This document shows, one piece after another, positions 55,011 through 64,000 of a stretch of 64,000 nt of DNA; position 1 is the stretch's first letter, and each line of letters opens with the position of its first letter. This DNA is from Frateuria hangzhouensis. GTDB lineage: Bacteria; Pseudomonadota; Gammaproteobacteria; Xanthomonadales; Rhodanobacteraceae. The DNA is taken from NCBI RefSeq assembly GCF_026410505.1, contig NZ_JAPMIU010000001.1:248001-312000 (forward strand), written 5' to 3'. Made by a program: the position numbers and the translations under genes. A model generated the notes under the pieces. That model saw nothing but the letters and a program-made list of their open reading frames with translations, did no database searches and had not been told where the DNA came from.

Positions 55011-56933
55011 TCACTTCTCTCCTGTTTCGATGCGACCCTGTTCGACGCGTCCCGCCTCGCGGCGGATCGAGACCACGTTGTCCGGCTGCGCGGTATCGCT
55101 CCAGCGGAACGACGGCAGCAGGCTGGACACGCAGCGCCGCAACTCGTCCTCGTTGAACGCCGCGGTGGCCTCGCTGGCCTTGTTGAGCAGCGCCTGCAGC
55201 AGCTCCCAGGACACCTCGCGATGTTGCGCGAGGAAGATCTTGGCGTGCGCGGTAGCGCTGTAATTCTCGAGCTGGTGGAAGAGCTCCTCGAAAAGCTTCT
55301 CGCCGGCGCGCAGGCCGGTGTAGACGATCGGGACCTCGGTACCGGGCTTCTTGCCCGCAAGCCGGATCATCTGCTCGGCGAGGTCGCGGATCTTCACCGG
55401 CTCGCCCATGTCGAGCGCGAAGATCTCGCCGCCCTGCCCCAGGCAGGCCGCCTGCAGGATGAGCTGGCAGGCCTCCGGAATGGTCATGAAGTAGCGGGTG
55501 ATTTCCGGGTGGGTGATCGTAACCGGGCCGCCGTCACGGATCTGCTGGCGGAACAGCGGCACCACCGAACCGGCCGAATCGAGCACGTTGCCGAAGCGCA
55601 CCGTGATGTAGTGCGTGGCCGAGTTGGCGTTGAGATTCTGGCAGTAGATCTCGGCGACGCGCTTGCAGGCGCCCATCACACTGGTCGGATTGACCGCCTT
55701 GTCGGTGGAGATCAGCACGAAGCATTCGACATGGAATTCGTTGGCCAGGTCGGCCACCGTGCGCGTACCCAGCACGTTGTTGCGGAACGCCGCGCGCAGC
55801 TGCTTCTGCAGCATCGGCACGTGCTTGTACGCGGCTGCGTGGAACACCACCTGCGGCTTGGTCTCGGCGAAGGTCTCCTGCATCGCGATACGGTCGCCGC
55901 AATCGCACAGCACGCACTCGAGCAGCAGCTCCGGATAGTCGCTGCGCAGTTCCTTGCCGATGCGGTAGAGGTTGTATTCGCTCTGCTCGACGATGGTCAG
56001 CGATTGCGCACCCAGGCGCGCCACCTGCCGGCAGAGCTCCGAGCCGATCGAGCCGCCACCGCCGGTGATCAACACGCGGCGACCGGTAAGCGTTTCGCGG
56101 ATGGCGGTCCAGTCAAGCTCGACCGCATCGCGGCCCAACAGGTCCTCGATCGCCACTTCCTTGATCTCGTTGAATTGCGCGCGGCCGGCAACCACGTCCT
56201 CGAGCCGGGGCACCGTGCGGTACGGCAGACCGGTCTGGTCGCACATCTCCACCACCCGGCGCATCTCGCCGGTGGTCGCGGCGGGCAAGGCGATCAGCAA
56301 CATCTCCACCGCCGCCTCGCGCGCCAGTTCGGGCAACTGCTCGATGCAGCCGAGCACCGGATGGCCATTGATGGAAGCACCGCGCAGCCCGGCCTTGTCG
56401 TCGACGAAACCAATCACGCTGTAGCGGCCGTCATGGCGCAGGTCGCGCGAGAGCGCCTCGCCAGCGCGATCGGCGCCGACGATCAGCACCCGCTTGCACG
56501 TCCGCGCGCTGAACAGGTCCAGCCTGCTGTCTTTCCAGAACCGGTAAGCCAGGCGCGGCACGCCCAGCAGCAGGGTCAGCGCCACGGGATAGAGCAGCAG
56601 TACCGAACGCGGCACGCCTTCCATGCGCTCGTAGAGAAACAGCACCACGTAGATGGCCACGGTTCCCAGCACCGCCGCTTTGAGGATGTTCCACATGTCC
56701 GGAAGGCTGGCGAAGCGCCATACACCCTTGTACAGGCCGGTCCAAGTGAAAATGAGCCCCTGCATGGCCAGCACGATCGGAAACTCGAGCGCGTCGAAGC
56801 TGCCGTCCTGCCCGGGCGCCGTGGCATAGCGCAACGCCTTGGCGATCCACCAGGCACAACCGGCCATCGCCAAGTCGTGCGCGACCACGGCGAGGCGCGG
56901 GTGGATGAGACCGATCCATTTACGTGGCGACAT
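55011..56933 (-). CDS. WbpM/FlaA1-like membrane NDP-sugar 4,6-dehydratase/epimerase
   Basis: This 640-residue protein has four N-terminal membrane spans (about 15-130), a first Rossmann domain with VLIVGADRAGEALSRDL, and a C-terminal SDR domain from about residue 290 with RVLITGGGGSIGSELCRQVA, FHAAAYKHVPMLQ and ISTDKAVNPTSVMGACKR. These features fit WbpM/CapD-type 4,6-dehydratases that make UDP-linked 6-deoxy sugars for O-antigen. AAGGAG precedes the ATG. Its 3' end meets galU and its 5' end overlaps the glycosyltransferase gene by 14 bp. Confidence 0.92.
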   Translation of the reverse strand: MSPRKWIGLIHPRLAVVAHDLAMAGCAWWIAKALRYATAPGQDGSFDALEFPIVLAMQGLIFTWTGLYKGVWRFASLPDMWNILKAAVLGTVAIYVVLFLYERMEGVPRSVLLLYPVALTLLLGVPRLAYRFWKDSRLDLFSARTCKRVLIVGADRAGEALSRDLRHDGRYSVIGFVDDKAGLRGASINGHPVLGCIEQLPELAREAAVEMLLIALPAATTGEMRRVVEMCDQTGLPYRTVPRLEDVVAGRAQFNEIKEVAIEDLLGRDAVELDWTAIRETLTGRRVLITGGGGSIGSELCRQVARLGAQSLTIVEQSEYNLYRIGKELRSDYPELLLECVLCDCGDRIAMQETFAETKPQVVFHAAAYKHVPMLQKQLRAAFRNNVLGTRTVADLANEFHVECFVLISTDKAVNPTSVMGACKRVAEIYCQNLNANSATHYITVRFGNVLDSAGSVVPLFRQQIRDGGPVTITHPEITRYFMTIPEACQLILQAACLGQGGEIFALDMGEPVKIRDLAEQMIRLAGKKPGTEVPIVYTGLRAGEKLFEELFHQLENYSATAHAKIFLAQHREVSWELLQALLNKASEATAAFNEDELRRCVSSLLPSFRWSDTAQPDNVVSIRREAGRVEQGRIETGEK

Positions 56934-57960
56934 GACGCTCCTTCTGCGGTACACGCCGCACGCAACGGCGCTTGATAACGATCCATGTTGCGCCCGCTGC
57001 CGTATACACGGCGGCACAGGCCGGCAATGCCATGGTGGGGTGAAGCCTTGCTATGAGTGCCGCGGGTGCGGCGACGAGCAGGTTCCAGCCCAGGTACAAC
57101 GCGGCGGCGCGTTTGTGCGTGCGGCCGGATCGTACCAGCCACTGGTACAGATGCTCGCGGTGTGGAGCATACCAGCGCCTGCCGCGTAGGAAGCGGTTCA
57201 GCAACGTCAAGCTGGCATCGGCGACAAAGCTGGATCCGAGAATGAGTGCCGGCCAGAGCAACGCGGGCTGGACCCGCCACAGCATCGCGGCAAGGGCGAA
57301 CAGCAACAGGCCAACGCTACCGCTACCCACGTCGCCCATGAAAATGCGCGCGGGCGGCCGGTTGTAGCACCAGAAACCCAGGCAGGCGGCCGCCACGATG
57401 AAGCCGGCGGCTGCCAGTACGGGATAGCCCGCGCTGGCGCCCAGACAGCCGAGGCCCGTCGCCATGAAGAGCCCCTGCTGTGCCAGCAGCGCATCGATGC
57501 CGTCCATGAAATTATGCAGATTGATGCTCCAGCCGCCGGCCAGCACCAGCAACGGCAGCCAGGCCCAGCTCAGGCCCGCGCCGGCAAGCAGCGCGGCGCC
57601 GAACACTCCGGTCGCCAGCAGTTGCACGCCCAGCCGGGGCCACTGCCGCAACGGCCGGTGGTCGTCCCACCAGCCAATGGCTGCCACCAGCAACAAGGCC
57701 CCCTCCAGGCTCGCGATCGTCCAGCCCGACCATGCCCCTGGCAGCGTCGACCAGACGCCCGGCAACGCGACCAGGCAAGCCAGCACGATGCCGATGCCAC
57801 CGCCGCGCGGCGTGGGCAGCGTATGCGAGCGGCGCTGGCCGGGCTGATCCAGCATGCCGCGCCGGTGCGCGTAGGCGATCGCCCCGCGCGCCGCCAGCGC
57901 CGCGATCGCCAGTGCGGCCAGGCTCCATCCCAGCGCGATGATCCATTCGGCGCGGTTCAC
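56920..57960 (-). CDS. WecA/WbpL-like polyprenyl-phosphate sugar-1-phosphate transferase
   Basis: The 346-residue, roughly ten-span protein belongs to glycosyltransferase family 4 (WecA/MraY type), which starts O-antigen or capsule units by moving a sugar phosphate from UDP-sugar to undecaprenyl phosphate. Motifs are RRSHTLPTPRGGGIGIVLAC, HNFMDGIDALLAQQG and RIFMGDVGSGSVGLLL (conserved Asp residues). The GTG start overlaps the lapB stop (GTGA). Together with the WbpM-like gene it forms a two-gene O-antigen initiation unit; the other glycosyltransferases are elsewhere. Confidence 0.92.
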   Translation of the reverse strand: MNRAEWIIALGWSLAALAIAALAARGAIAYAHRRGMLDQPGQRRSHTLPTPRGGGIGIVLACLVALPGVWSTLPGAWSGWTIASLEGALLLVAAIGWWDDHRPLRQWPRLGVQLLATGVFGAALLAGAGLSWAWLPLLVLAGGWSINLHNFMDGIDALLAQQGLFMATGLGCLGASAGYPVLAAAGFIVAAACLGFWCYNRPPARIFMGDVGSGSVGLLLFALAAMLWRVQPALLWPALILGSSFVADASLTLLNRFLRGRRWYAPHREHLYQWLVRSGRTHKRAAALYLGWNLLVAAPAALIARLHPTMALPACAAVYTAAGATWIVIKRRCVRRVPQKERHVAT

Positions 57961-59129
57961 TCGTTGGCTACGCCGTGAATCGGACGGATGGTGCTCCAGC
58001 CCTTGCAGCTGGGACACTGCCAATGGTGCGCCTTGGCGCCGAACCCGCAACGGCTGCAGCGGTACATCGCCTGCCCTTCGAGCAGCTTGCGGGTAAGGTC
58101 GCGCAGGATCAGGAAATTCTCGCGCGCCTCACCCTCGATCTTGTCCATGGTCGCGTCGATCAGCGCCATCAGGCCACGCACCGAGGGCCGCTGGCGAAGC
58201 TGCGAGGTAAGGAAGTCGATGCCCGCACGCTCACCGTCGCGCTGGTGGTACAGCCGCGTCAGCGCCAGCACCGGCGAGATGCCGTGGTAGCGCGCCAGGA
58301 TGTCGCGCAGGAAATGCTCGGCGCGCTCCATCTGGCCGATACGCGCGTAGCTGTTGAGCAGCGGCGGCAGGATCTCCGGCACGAAGGCGATGTCCGCGCC
58401 CACCGCGGCCTCGTACGCCGCGACCGCTTCGGCGTGCTCGCCCGCTTCCGCATGCAGCCGGCCGGTGAGCATGAAGGCGCGCACACAGTCGGCCTGGCAT
58501 TCGAAGGCCTGGTGCAAGTAGTCGCGCGCTTCCGAGCGCGCGCCGTGCTGGCGGGCCTGCTCGGCCAGTTCGCAATAGAACTGGGCGATCATGGGCGACT
58601 CGTCGTCACCGGTCATGGCCTCGAGCCGACGCGCGTGGTCGATCGCCTTGTGCCAGTCGCGCTCGTGCTGGTAGATCGCCACCAGATGGCGTAACGCCGA
58701 GGGCGCGTGCGCATTCATCGCGACCAGGTCGGAAAACAGTGCCTCGGCACGGTCGAGCAGGCCGGCGCGCATGTAATCCTCGCCCAGCTCCAGCAGCGCG
58801 ACCGTCTTCATCGCCTCGGTCAGGCCCGGACGCGACACCAGGTGCTGGTGCAGGCGGATCGCGCGGTCGACCTCGCCGCGGCGACGGAACAGATTGCCCA
58901 GCGCCAGGTGGGTTTCGACCGTATCGCGGTTGTACTCGGCAAGCTTGAGGAACACCTCGATCGCCTTGTCCTGCTCCTCGTTGAGCAGGTAGTTCAGGCC
59001 ACGGAAATAGTCGGACGACAGTTCGCTGACTCGCATGCCGGAACGATGCACCGCCGCGCGGCGGGCCGCGAACCAACCGCTGGCGAAGGCCGCCGGCACC
59101 AGCAGAACCAGCACGTAGAGGATGCTCAT
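57957..59129 (-). CDS. lapB: LPS assembly regulator LapB (YciM)
   Basis: LapB controls LpxC levels and LPS assembly at the inner membrane. The 390-residue protein has an N-terminal membrane segment (about 3-20), several TPR repeats (about 38-330) and a C-terminal zinc ribbon with CSRCGFGAKAHHWQCPSC, the rubredoxin-like module of the family. It overlaps lapA by 4 bp, as in E. coli yciSM, and sits downstream of ihfB, as usual. Confidence 0.96.
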   Translation of the reverse strand: MSILYVLVLLVPAAFASGWFAARRAAVHRSGMRVSELSSDYFRGLNYLLNEEQDKAIEVFLKLAEYNRDTVETHLALGNLFRRRGEVDRAIRLHQHLVSRPGLTEAMKTVALLELGEDYMRAGLLDRAEALFSDLVAMNAHAPSALRHLVAIYQHERDWHKAIDHARRLEAMTGDDESPMIAQFYCELAEQARQHGARSEARDYLHQAFECQADCVRAFMLTGRLHAEAGEHAEAVAAYEAAVGADIAFVPEILPPLLNSYARIGQMERAEHFLRDILARYHGISPVLALTRLYHQRDGERAGIDFLTSQLRQRPSVRGLMALIDATMDKIEGEARENFLILRDLTRKLLEGQAMYRCSRCGFGAKAHHWQCPSCKGWSTIRPIHGVANE

Positions 59130-59383
59130 GCGCGGGCCGGCGTCTTCCCGCTGGACTGGCGCGCACGGCGCAGCACGCGACGATGGCGCAGGCTCATGCC
59201 GAGCCAGGCCGTGAGTCCGCCCAGCAGCCAGCCGATCACCAGGGCGACCAGCAGACCGGCGCCCTTGGGCATCGTCAACTTGGCGAAGGCCAGGTCATAA
59301 CTCACCGGATCGGCGTTGAGCGCGCCGACGACCACGCCGACGACGACGAAGAGCACGAGGATGAGCAAGGCAATCAATCGCAT
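59126..59383 (-). CDS. lapA: LPS assembly protein LapA (YciS)
   Basis: This 85-residue membrane protein has two spans (about 4-22 and 43-65) separated by a short periplasmic loop with NADPVSYDLAF, the LapA/YciS form. It works with LapB in LPS assembly. It overlaps the lapB start and lies after the ihfB terminator. Confidence 0.9.
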   Translation of the reverse strand: MRLIALLILVLFVVVGVVVGALNADPVSYDLAFAKLTMPKGAGLLVALVIGWLLGGLTAWLGMSLRHRRVLRRARQSSGKTPARA

Positions 59384-59480
59384 GGCGAAACTTTACCTGA
59401 ATCGGCTTGAACCGGCACAGACCGGCACATTCGAACCGCTCTTGTTTGCGCAGACCGCTTGCGACGGCAACGCCATCCAC

Positions 59481-59515
59481 AAAAAGGGCAGGATCGGCTC
59501 GCGCCGCCTGCCCTT
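59481..59515 (-). terminator. Rho-independent terminator after ihfB
   Basis: On the minus strand a stem AAGGGCAGG / CCTGCCCTT with a GC-rich 14-nt loop is followed by a T tract (the five Ts opposite 59481-59485). It lies about 35 bp after the ihfB stop, before lapA. Confidence 0.75.
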
Positions 59516-59551
59516 CCTCAAAACACCCGGGACCAGGCCCGGTAGACCCCG

Positions 59552-59851
59552 TCAGGCCATTTCAGCCTGCAGTGAAAGGTTTACGCGTTCGCGCAGTTCC
59601 TTGCCCGGCTTGAAATGCGGCACGTGCTTGCCCGGCAGGGCGACCGCTTCGCCGGTCTTGGGATTGCGGCCCATGCGCGGCGGGCGATAGTGCAACGCAA
59701 AGCTGCCGAAGCCGCGGACCTCGATGCGCTCGCCCTGTGCCAGCGCGTGGCTCATCTGTTCGATCACGCTCTTGACCGCGAGCTCCACATCGCCAAACGC
59801 AAGATGGGTCTGGCGCCTGGCCAGAGCCTCGATCAGTTCGGATTTGGTCAT
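59552..59851 (-). CDS. ihfB: Integration host factor beta subunit
   Basis: IHF bends DNA and shapes transcription and recombination. The 99-residue DNABII protein has the typical [20 protein letters not shown] opening, [20 protein letters not shown] and the DNA-minor-groove arm [20 protein letters not shown]. It follows rpsA, the standard place of ihfB, after a strong hairpin at 59880-59904. Confidence 0.97.
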   Translation of the reverse strand: MTKSELIEALARRQTHLAFGDVELAVKSVIEQMSHALAQGERIEVRGFGSFALHYRPPRMGRNPKTGEAVALPGKHVPHFKPGKELRERVNLSLQAEMA

Positions 59852-59879
59852 GGGTCCCCAATGTCCGTGACGTTAAACG

Positions 59880-59904
59880 GCGGGGCGGCTTGGCGCCGCC
59901 CCGC
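59880..59904 (-). terminator. Strong GC hairpin between rpsA and ihfB
   Basis: GCGGGGCGGC and GCCGCCCCGC form a perfect 10-bp stem with a 5-nt loop. On the minus strand only CGTTTAA follows, so it is probably a partial terminator or RNA-stabilising hairpin at the rpsA 3' end. Confidence 0.6.
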
Positions 59905-59936
59905 TTCATGCTCAAGCCATTGTAATCCTAAAGGAT

Positions 59937-61610
59937 TTACTCGGACTTGTTGAGCTGCTCCTTGAGCAACGCACCCAACTTGGTGGTACCGCCGGAAGCG
60001 GGGCCGTAATCGGCCATCACGTCCTGCAGATCGGCCTCGTCCTTGGCGCGGATCGAGAGCGCCAGCTGGCGACCCTTGCGGTCCATGCCGGTGAACTTGG
60101 CCTCGACCGCGTCGCCCACCTTCAGGTGCTGGGTGGCGTCGTCGATGCGCTCCTTGGCGATGTCGTTGGCGCGCAGGTAACCCTCCACGCCCTCGCCCAG
60201 GTCGATCACCGCACCCTTCGCGTCCACTTCCTTGACGGTGCCGTTGACGATCGTGCCGCGCGGATTGTTGGCCATGAACTGGCCGAACGGATCCTGCTCC
60301 ATCTGCTTGATGCCGAGGGAGATGCGCTCGCGCTCCGGATCGACCGCCAGCACCACCGCCTCGATCTCGTCGCCCTTCTTGAAGTTGCGTACGAGGTCTT
60401 CGCCGGAGGCCTGCCAGGAGATGTCGGAAAGGTGCACCAGGCCGTCGATGCCGCCTTCCAGGCCGATGAAGATGCCGAAGTCGGTGATCGACTTGATCTG
60501 GCCGGACACCTTGTCGTTCTTCTTGTGCATGGCGGCGAACGCTTCCCACGGATTGGAACGCGTCTGCTTGATGCCCAGCGAGATGCGGCGACGCTCTTCA
60601 TCGACGTCCAGCACCATCACTTCGGTCTCGTCGCCGACCTGCACCACCTTGGCCGGGTTGACGTTCTTGTTGGTCCAGTCCATCTCGGACACGTGGACCA
60701 GGCCCTCGACGCCCGGCTCGATCTCGACGAAGCAGCCGTAATCGGTGACGTTGGAGACCTTGCCGAAGATGCGGCTGCCGACCGGGTAGCGACGCGAAAT
60801 CGCGACCCACGGATCGTCGCCCAGCTGCTTGAGGCCCAGCGACACGCGGTTGCGCTCGCGGTCGTACTTGAGCACGCGCACGTCCAGTTCGTCGCCGACG
60901 TTGACCACTTCGGACGGGTGGCGCACACGCTTCCACGCCATGTCGGTGATGTGCAGCAGGCCGTCGATGCCGCCCAGATCCACGAACGCGCCGTAGTCGG
61001 TGAGGTTCTTGACCGTACCCTTGACCACCGCGCCCTCGGTCAGGCGTTCCAGCAGCTTCTCGCGCTCCTCGGAGAACTCGGTCTCGACGACGGCGCGGCG
61101 GCTGACGACCACGTTGTTGCGCTTGCGGTCCAGCTTGATGATCTTGAACTCGAGGTCCTTGCCCTCGAGGTACACCGGATCACGCACCGGGCGCACGTCG
61201 ACCAGGGAACCCGGCAGGAACGCGCGGACGTCCTTGATGTCGACGGTGAAGCCGCCCTTGACCTTGCCGGAAATCTTGCCGGTGATGGTCTCTTCCTTGT
61301 CGAAAGCCGCCTCGAGGTCGTCCCACACCATCGAGCGCTTGGCCTTCTCGCGGGAGAGCTTGGTCTCGCCGAAGCCGTCTTCCAGGGCGTCGAGGGCAAC
61401 CTTCACCTCGTCGCCTACCTGCACCTCCAGCGTGCCCTCTTCGTCCTTGAACTGCTCGATCGGGACGATGCCTTCGCTCTTGAGGCCGGCGTTGATCACG
61501 ACGACGTCGTTGCGGATTTCCACAACGATGCCGGTGACGATGGCACCCGGCTTCAGCTTGGCGATGGCCTGCTGGCTCTGTTCAAACAGCTCGGCAAAAC
61601 TTTCAGTCAT
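59937..61610 (-). CDS. rpsA: Ribosomal protein S1
   Basis: S1 helps the small subunit bind structured mRNA. The 557-residue protein has six S1 (OB) repeats; repeated units include [20 protein letters not shown] and several G-x-FV-DLG or GIDGLVH-type cores, such as [20 protein letters not shown]. It starts [20 protein letters not shown], the usual S1 N-terminus. It lies between cmk and ihfB as in E. coli. The leader contains a CACAAG/CTTGTG hairpin 25 bp before the ATG (61636-61650), and S1 is known to regulate its own translation. Confidence 0.97.
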   Translation of the reverse strand: MTESFAELFEQSQQAIAKLKPGAIVTGIVVEIRNDVVVINAGLKSEGIVPIEQFKDEEGTLEVQVGDEVKVALDALEDGFGETKLSREKAKRSMVWDDLEAAFDKEETITGKISGKVKGGFTVDIKDVRAFLPGSLVDVRPVRDPVYLEGKDLEFKIIKLDRKRNNVVVSRRAVVETEFSEEREKLLERLTEGAVVKGTVKNLTDYGAFVDLGGIDGLLHITDMAWKRVRHPSEVVNVGDELDVRVLKYDRERNRVSLGLKQLGDDPWVAISRRYPVGSRIFGKVSNVTDYGCFVEIEPGVEGLVHVSEMDWTNKNVNPAKVVQVGDETEVMVLDVDEERRRISLGIKQTRSNPWEAFAAMHKKNDKVSGQIKSITDFGIFIGLEGGIDGLVHLSDISWQASGEDLVRNFKKGDEIEAVVLAVDPERERISLGIKQMEQDPFGQFMANNPRGTIVNGTVKEVDAKGAVIDLGEGVEGYLRANDIAKERIDDATQHLKVGDAVEAKFTGMDRKGRQLALSIRAKDEADLQDVMADYGPASGGTTKLGALLKEQLNKSE

Positions 61611-61757
61611 GTTGATTCCAGAAATGGGAAAAGGCCACAAGCCCCTTGTGCGCGCCGTCGGATTGATATGCGCACGAGCTAACCGGCCCACCGGTTGTGG
61701 GTGTCGCAGAAAACGCGCCCTTTGACGGACCGCCCTGTCGGCACCGTTGAACCAAAA

Positions 61758-61775
61758 CCTCCGCCGCGGCGGAGG
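61758..61775 (-). terminator. Palindrome with T tract between cmk and rpsA
   Basis: CCTCCGCCGCGGCGGAGG is an 18-bp perfect palindrome; on the minus strand it is followed by TTTTGGTT. It lies 24 bp after the cmk stop and about 150 bp before rpsA and could separate the two transcripts. Confidence 0.6.
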
Positions 61776-61799
61776 CGCCTTTAGCCGCGTGCAGCCTTA

Positions 61800-62480
61800 T
61801 CAGGGCCGCACGACGGCAAATACTTTCGCGACCACGGTGTCGATGGGCATGCCGGTGGTATCCACCAGAACAGCATCGTCGGCCGGGCGAAGCGGGGCGA
61901 CGGTACGCGACGCGTCGCGCTCGTCACGCGCCTCGATCTCGCGCTGAAGGGCGCCAAGTGTAACGTTCAGACCCTTTTCCTTCAACTGCTTATAGCGCCT
62001 TTTCGCCCTTTCGGCGGCGCTGGCGGTGAGGAACACCTTGAACGGGGCGTCGGGGAAGATCACCGTACCCATGTCGCGCCCGTCGGCCACCAGGCCCGGA
62101 GCCTTGCGGAAACCCAGTTGGAGGTCCACCAGGGCCTGGCGCACCGACGGAATCGAGGCAATCGCCGAGGCCGCCGCGCCAGCGGTTTCGGTGCGCAGTT
62201 CGTCCGTGGCGTCGTGGCCATTGACGATCACCCGGGTTTCGCCGTCGTCGGCCGCGGCCTGAAACCGGATCCGCGTCGATTGCGCACAGCGGGTGACCGC
62301 GTCGGCGTCGGACAGGTCCAGCCCTTCGGCGCCCGCGGCATAGCCGACCGCCCGGTACAACGCGCCCGAATCGAGCAGTCGCCAGCCCAGATGTTCGGCG
62401 ACCAGGCGGCTGATGGTGCCCTTGCCCGACCCGGACGGTCCGTCGATGGTGAGGACTGGGACCGGCTGCGTGGGGCTCAT
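61800..62480 (-). CDS. cmk: Cytidylate kinase
   Basis: Cmk phosphorylates CMP and dCMP. The 226-residue kinase starts with [20 protein letters not shown] (P-loop GPSGSGKGT), and shows [32 protein letters not shown] and the lid region [15 protein letters not shown] chose [13 protein letters not shown]; the longer frame is open but unsupported. It precedes rpsA, the conserved order. Confidence 0.96.
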   Translation of the reverse strand: MSPTQPVPVLTIDGPSGSGKGTISRLVAEHLGWRLLDSGALYRAVGYAAGAEGLDLSDADAVTRCAQSTRIRFQAAADDGETRVIVNGHDATDELRTETAGAAASAIASIPSVRQALVDLQLGFRKAPGLVADGRDMGTVIFPDAPFKVFLTASAAERAKRRYKQLKEKGLNVTLGALQREIEARDERDASRTVAPLRPADDAVLVDTTGMPIDTVVAKVFAVVRP

Positions 62481-62580
62481 GGGACTCCGGGGAATGCGGC
62501 AAAAGCCCATGTTAACGCGTTGACCACCCCCATGGCGCGTGCTATCCAGTCGCGCACCGCCTTGCCGTTCCTTTCCCGAC

Positions 62581-62838
62581 ATGACCGATCTTCGCAGCGA
62601 GTTCGACGAGGCCGCCGAGGACGTCAAGCGGCTCGGCAGCCGACCGGACAACGACACGCTGCTCAAGCTTTATGCCCTGTACAAGCAGGGTTCCAGGGGC
62701 GACATCCAGACCCATCCGCCGGGCTTCTTCGACTTCGTCGGAACGGCCAAGCACGAGGCGTGGGCGCAGTTGTCCGGCATGCCGCGGGATGAGGCGATGC
62801 GCCGTTACATTTCGCTGGTGCGACAACTTCTCGCCTGA
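62581..62838 (+). CDS. Acyl-CoA-binding protein
   Basis: The 85-residue four-helix protein matches the ACBP family: [40 protein letters not shown] with the acyl-CoA binding KQG and PG segments, and [20 protein letters not shown]. ACBPs buffer long-chain acyl-CoA esters. The next gene, fadH, acts in unsaturated fatty acid oxidation on the same strand, a sensible neighbour. Confidence 0.94.
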   Translation: MTDLRSEFDEAAEDVKRLGSRPDNDTLLKLYALYKQGSRGDIQTHPPGFFDFVGTAKHEAWAQLSGMPRDEAMRRYISLVRQLLA

Positions 62839-62845
62839 GCCCGCA

Positions 62846-62911
62846 GGGGGGCTTCGACCCACCAAAGCCCTGCTTCCTGGCATCACCCGAAAGGTGGCTG
62901 AAGGCCCGCCC
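62846..62911. repeat. Degraded palindromic repeat after the acyl-CoA-binding gene
   Basis: GGGGGCTTCGACCCACC and GGTGGCTGAAGGCCCGCCC pair imperfectly, resembling the arms of the mtn-cluster element (GCTTCAGCCCACC, GGTGGGCTGAAGCCC). Both GTAG heads are lost. Likely an old copy. Confidence 0.45.
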
Positions 62912-62960
62912 TTCGCCCGCGCCGCGGTCGTGGCTTGCTTTCGGTGCGTCCACCCGGCAC

Positions 62961-64000
<1,040 letters not shown>

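Noticed and set aside
53757-56975. 1072-codon plus-strand frame opposite the FAD oxidoreductase, galU and WbpM-like genes
   Set aside because: It spans three confirmed genes in antisense and has no recognisable domain.

Overview
This GC-rich window reads as a chromosome segment from a gammaproteobacterium of the Xanthomonadales (Lysobacterales), most likely a Rhodanobacteraceae relative such as Dyella, Rhodanobacter or Luteibacter. The reasons are the gene order around eno/pyrG, his, sdh and lolCD-comEC-exbBD-msbA-lpxK, a HiPIP electron carrier, the kynurenine-pathway enzyme 3-hydroxyanthranilate dioxygenase, a TrpR-like regulator leading the his operon, GTAG-headed palindromic repeats, and a Xanthomonas-type type IV secretion system (T4SS) whose VirB7 carries an N0-like domain. 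The genus is inference; no rRNA or tRNA gene is present.

Layout. 1-4568 (minus): pyrG-kdsA-eno-ftsB-ispD (CTP, Kdo, glycolysis, divisome, isoprenoids). 4939-9376 (plus): an aminopeptidase P, parE and 3-hydroxyanthranilate dioxygenase, followed by a convergent NUDIX gene. 10160-13189 (plus): two APC-family amino-acid permeases. 13662-17172: HiPIP (minus), diverging from the methionine-salvage genes mtnB-mtnD-mtnC and a membrane-anchored C13 (legumain-like) peptidase. 17265-24806 (minus): a complete histidine operon, regulator-hisG-D-C-B-H-A-F-IE, with a palindromic operator over its start. 25401-38103 (plus): a complete T4SS, virB7-8-9-10-11-1-2-3-4-5-6, a TrbM-like gene and virD4. 38100-51323 (minus): SdhAF4-like-sdhC-D-A-B-sdhE-ygfX-lolC-lolD-comEC-exbB-exbD-msbA-lpxK. 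51438-52229 (plus): ygfZ. 52327-62480 (minus): csaA-like, a FAD oxidoreductase, galU, a WbpM-like sugar dehydratase, a WecA/WbpL-like transferase, lapB, lapA, ihfB, rpsA, cmk. 62581-64000 (plus): an acyl-CoA-binding protein and the start of fadH.

The T4SS is the main accessory feature. It has every VirB subunit and the VirD4 coupling protein but no relaxase, no mobility gene and no recognisable effector/immunity pair, so its likely job is protein delivery into rival bacteria, with effectors encoded elsewhere. It sits between two housekeeping blocks: a 0.6-kb leader with a predicted promoter and palindrome on the left, and a 4-bp overlap of the virD4 and lpxK 3' ends on the right.

Small-scale structure is plentiful. 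There are GTAG-headed paired palindromes (REP/SMAG-like), some of which supply stop codons to neighbouring genes; a 200-bp element with long terminal inverted repeats between sdhE and sdhB; tandem palindromes between sdhA and sdhB; and candidate operators before the his operon, mtnB, fadH and the T4SS. All calls come from reading the sequence; no database search was run.
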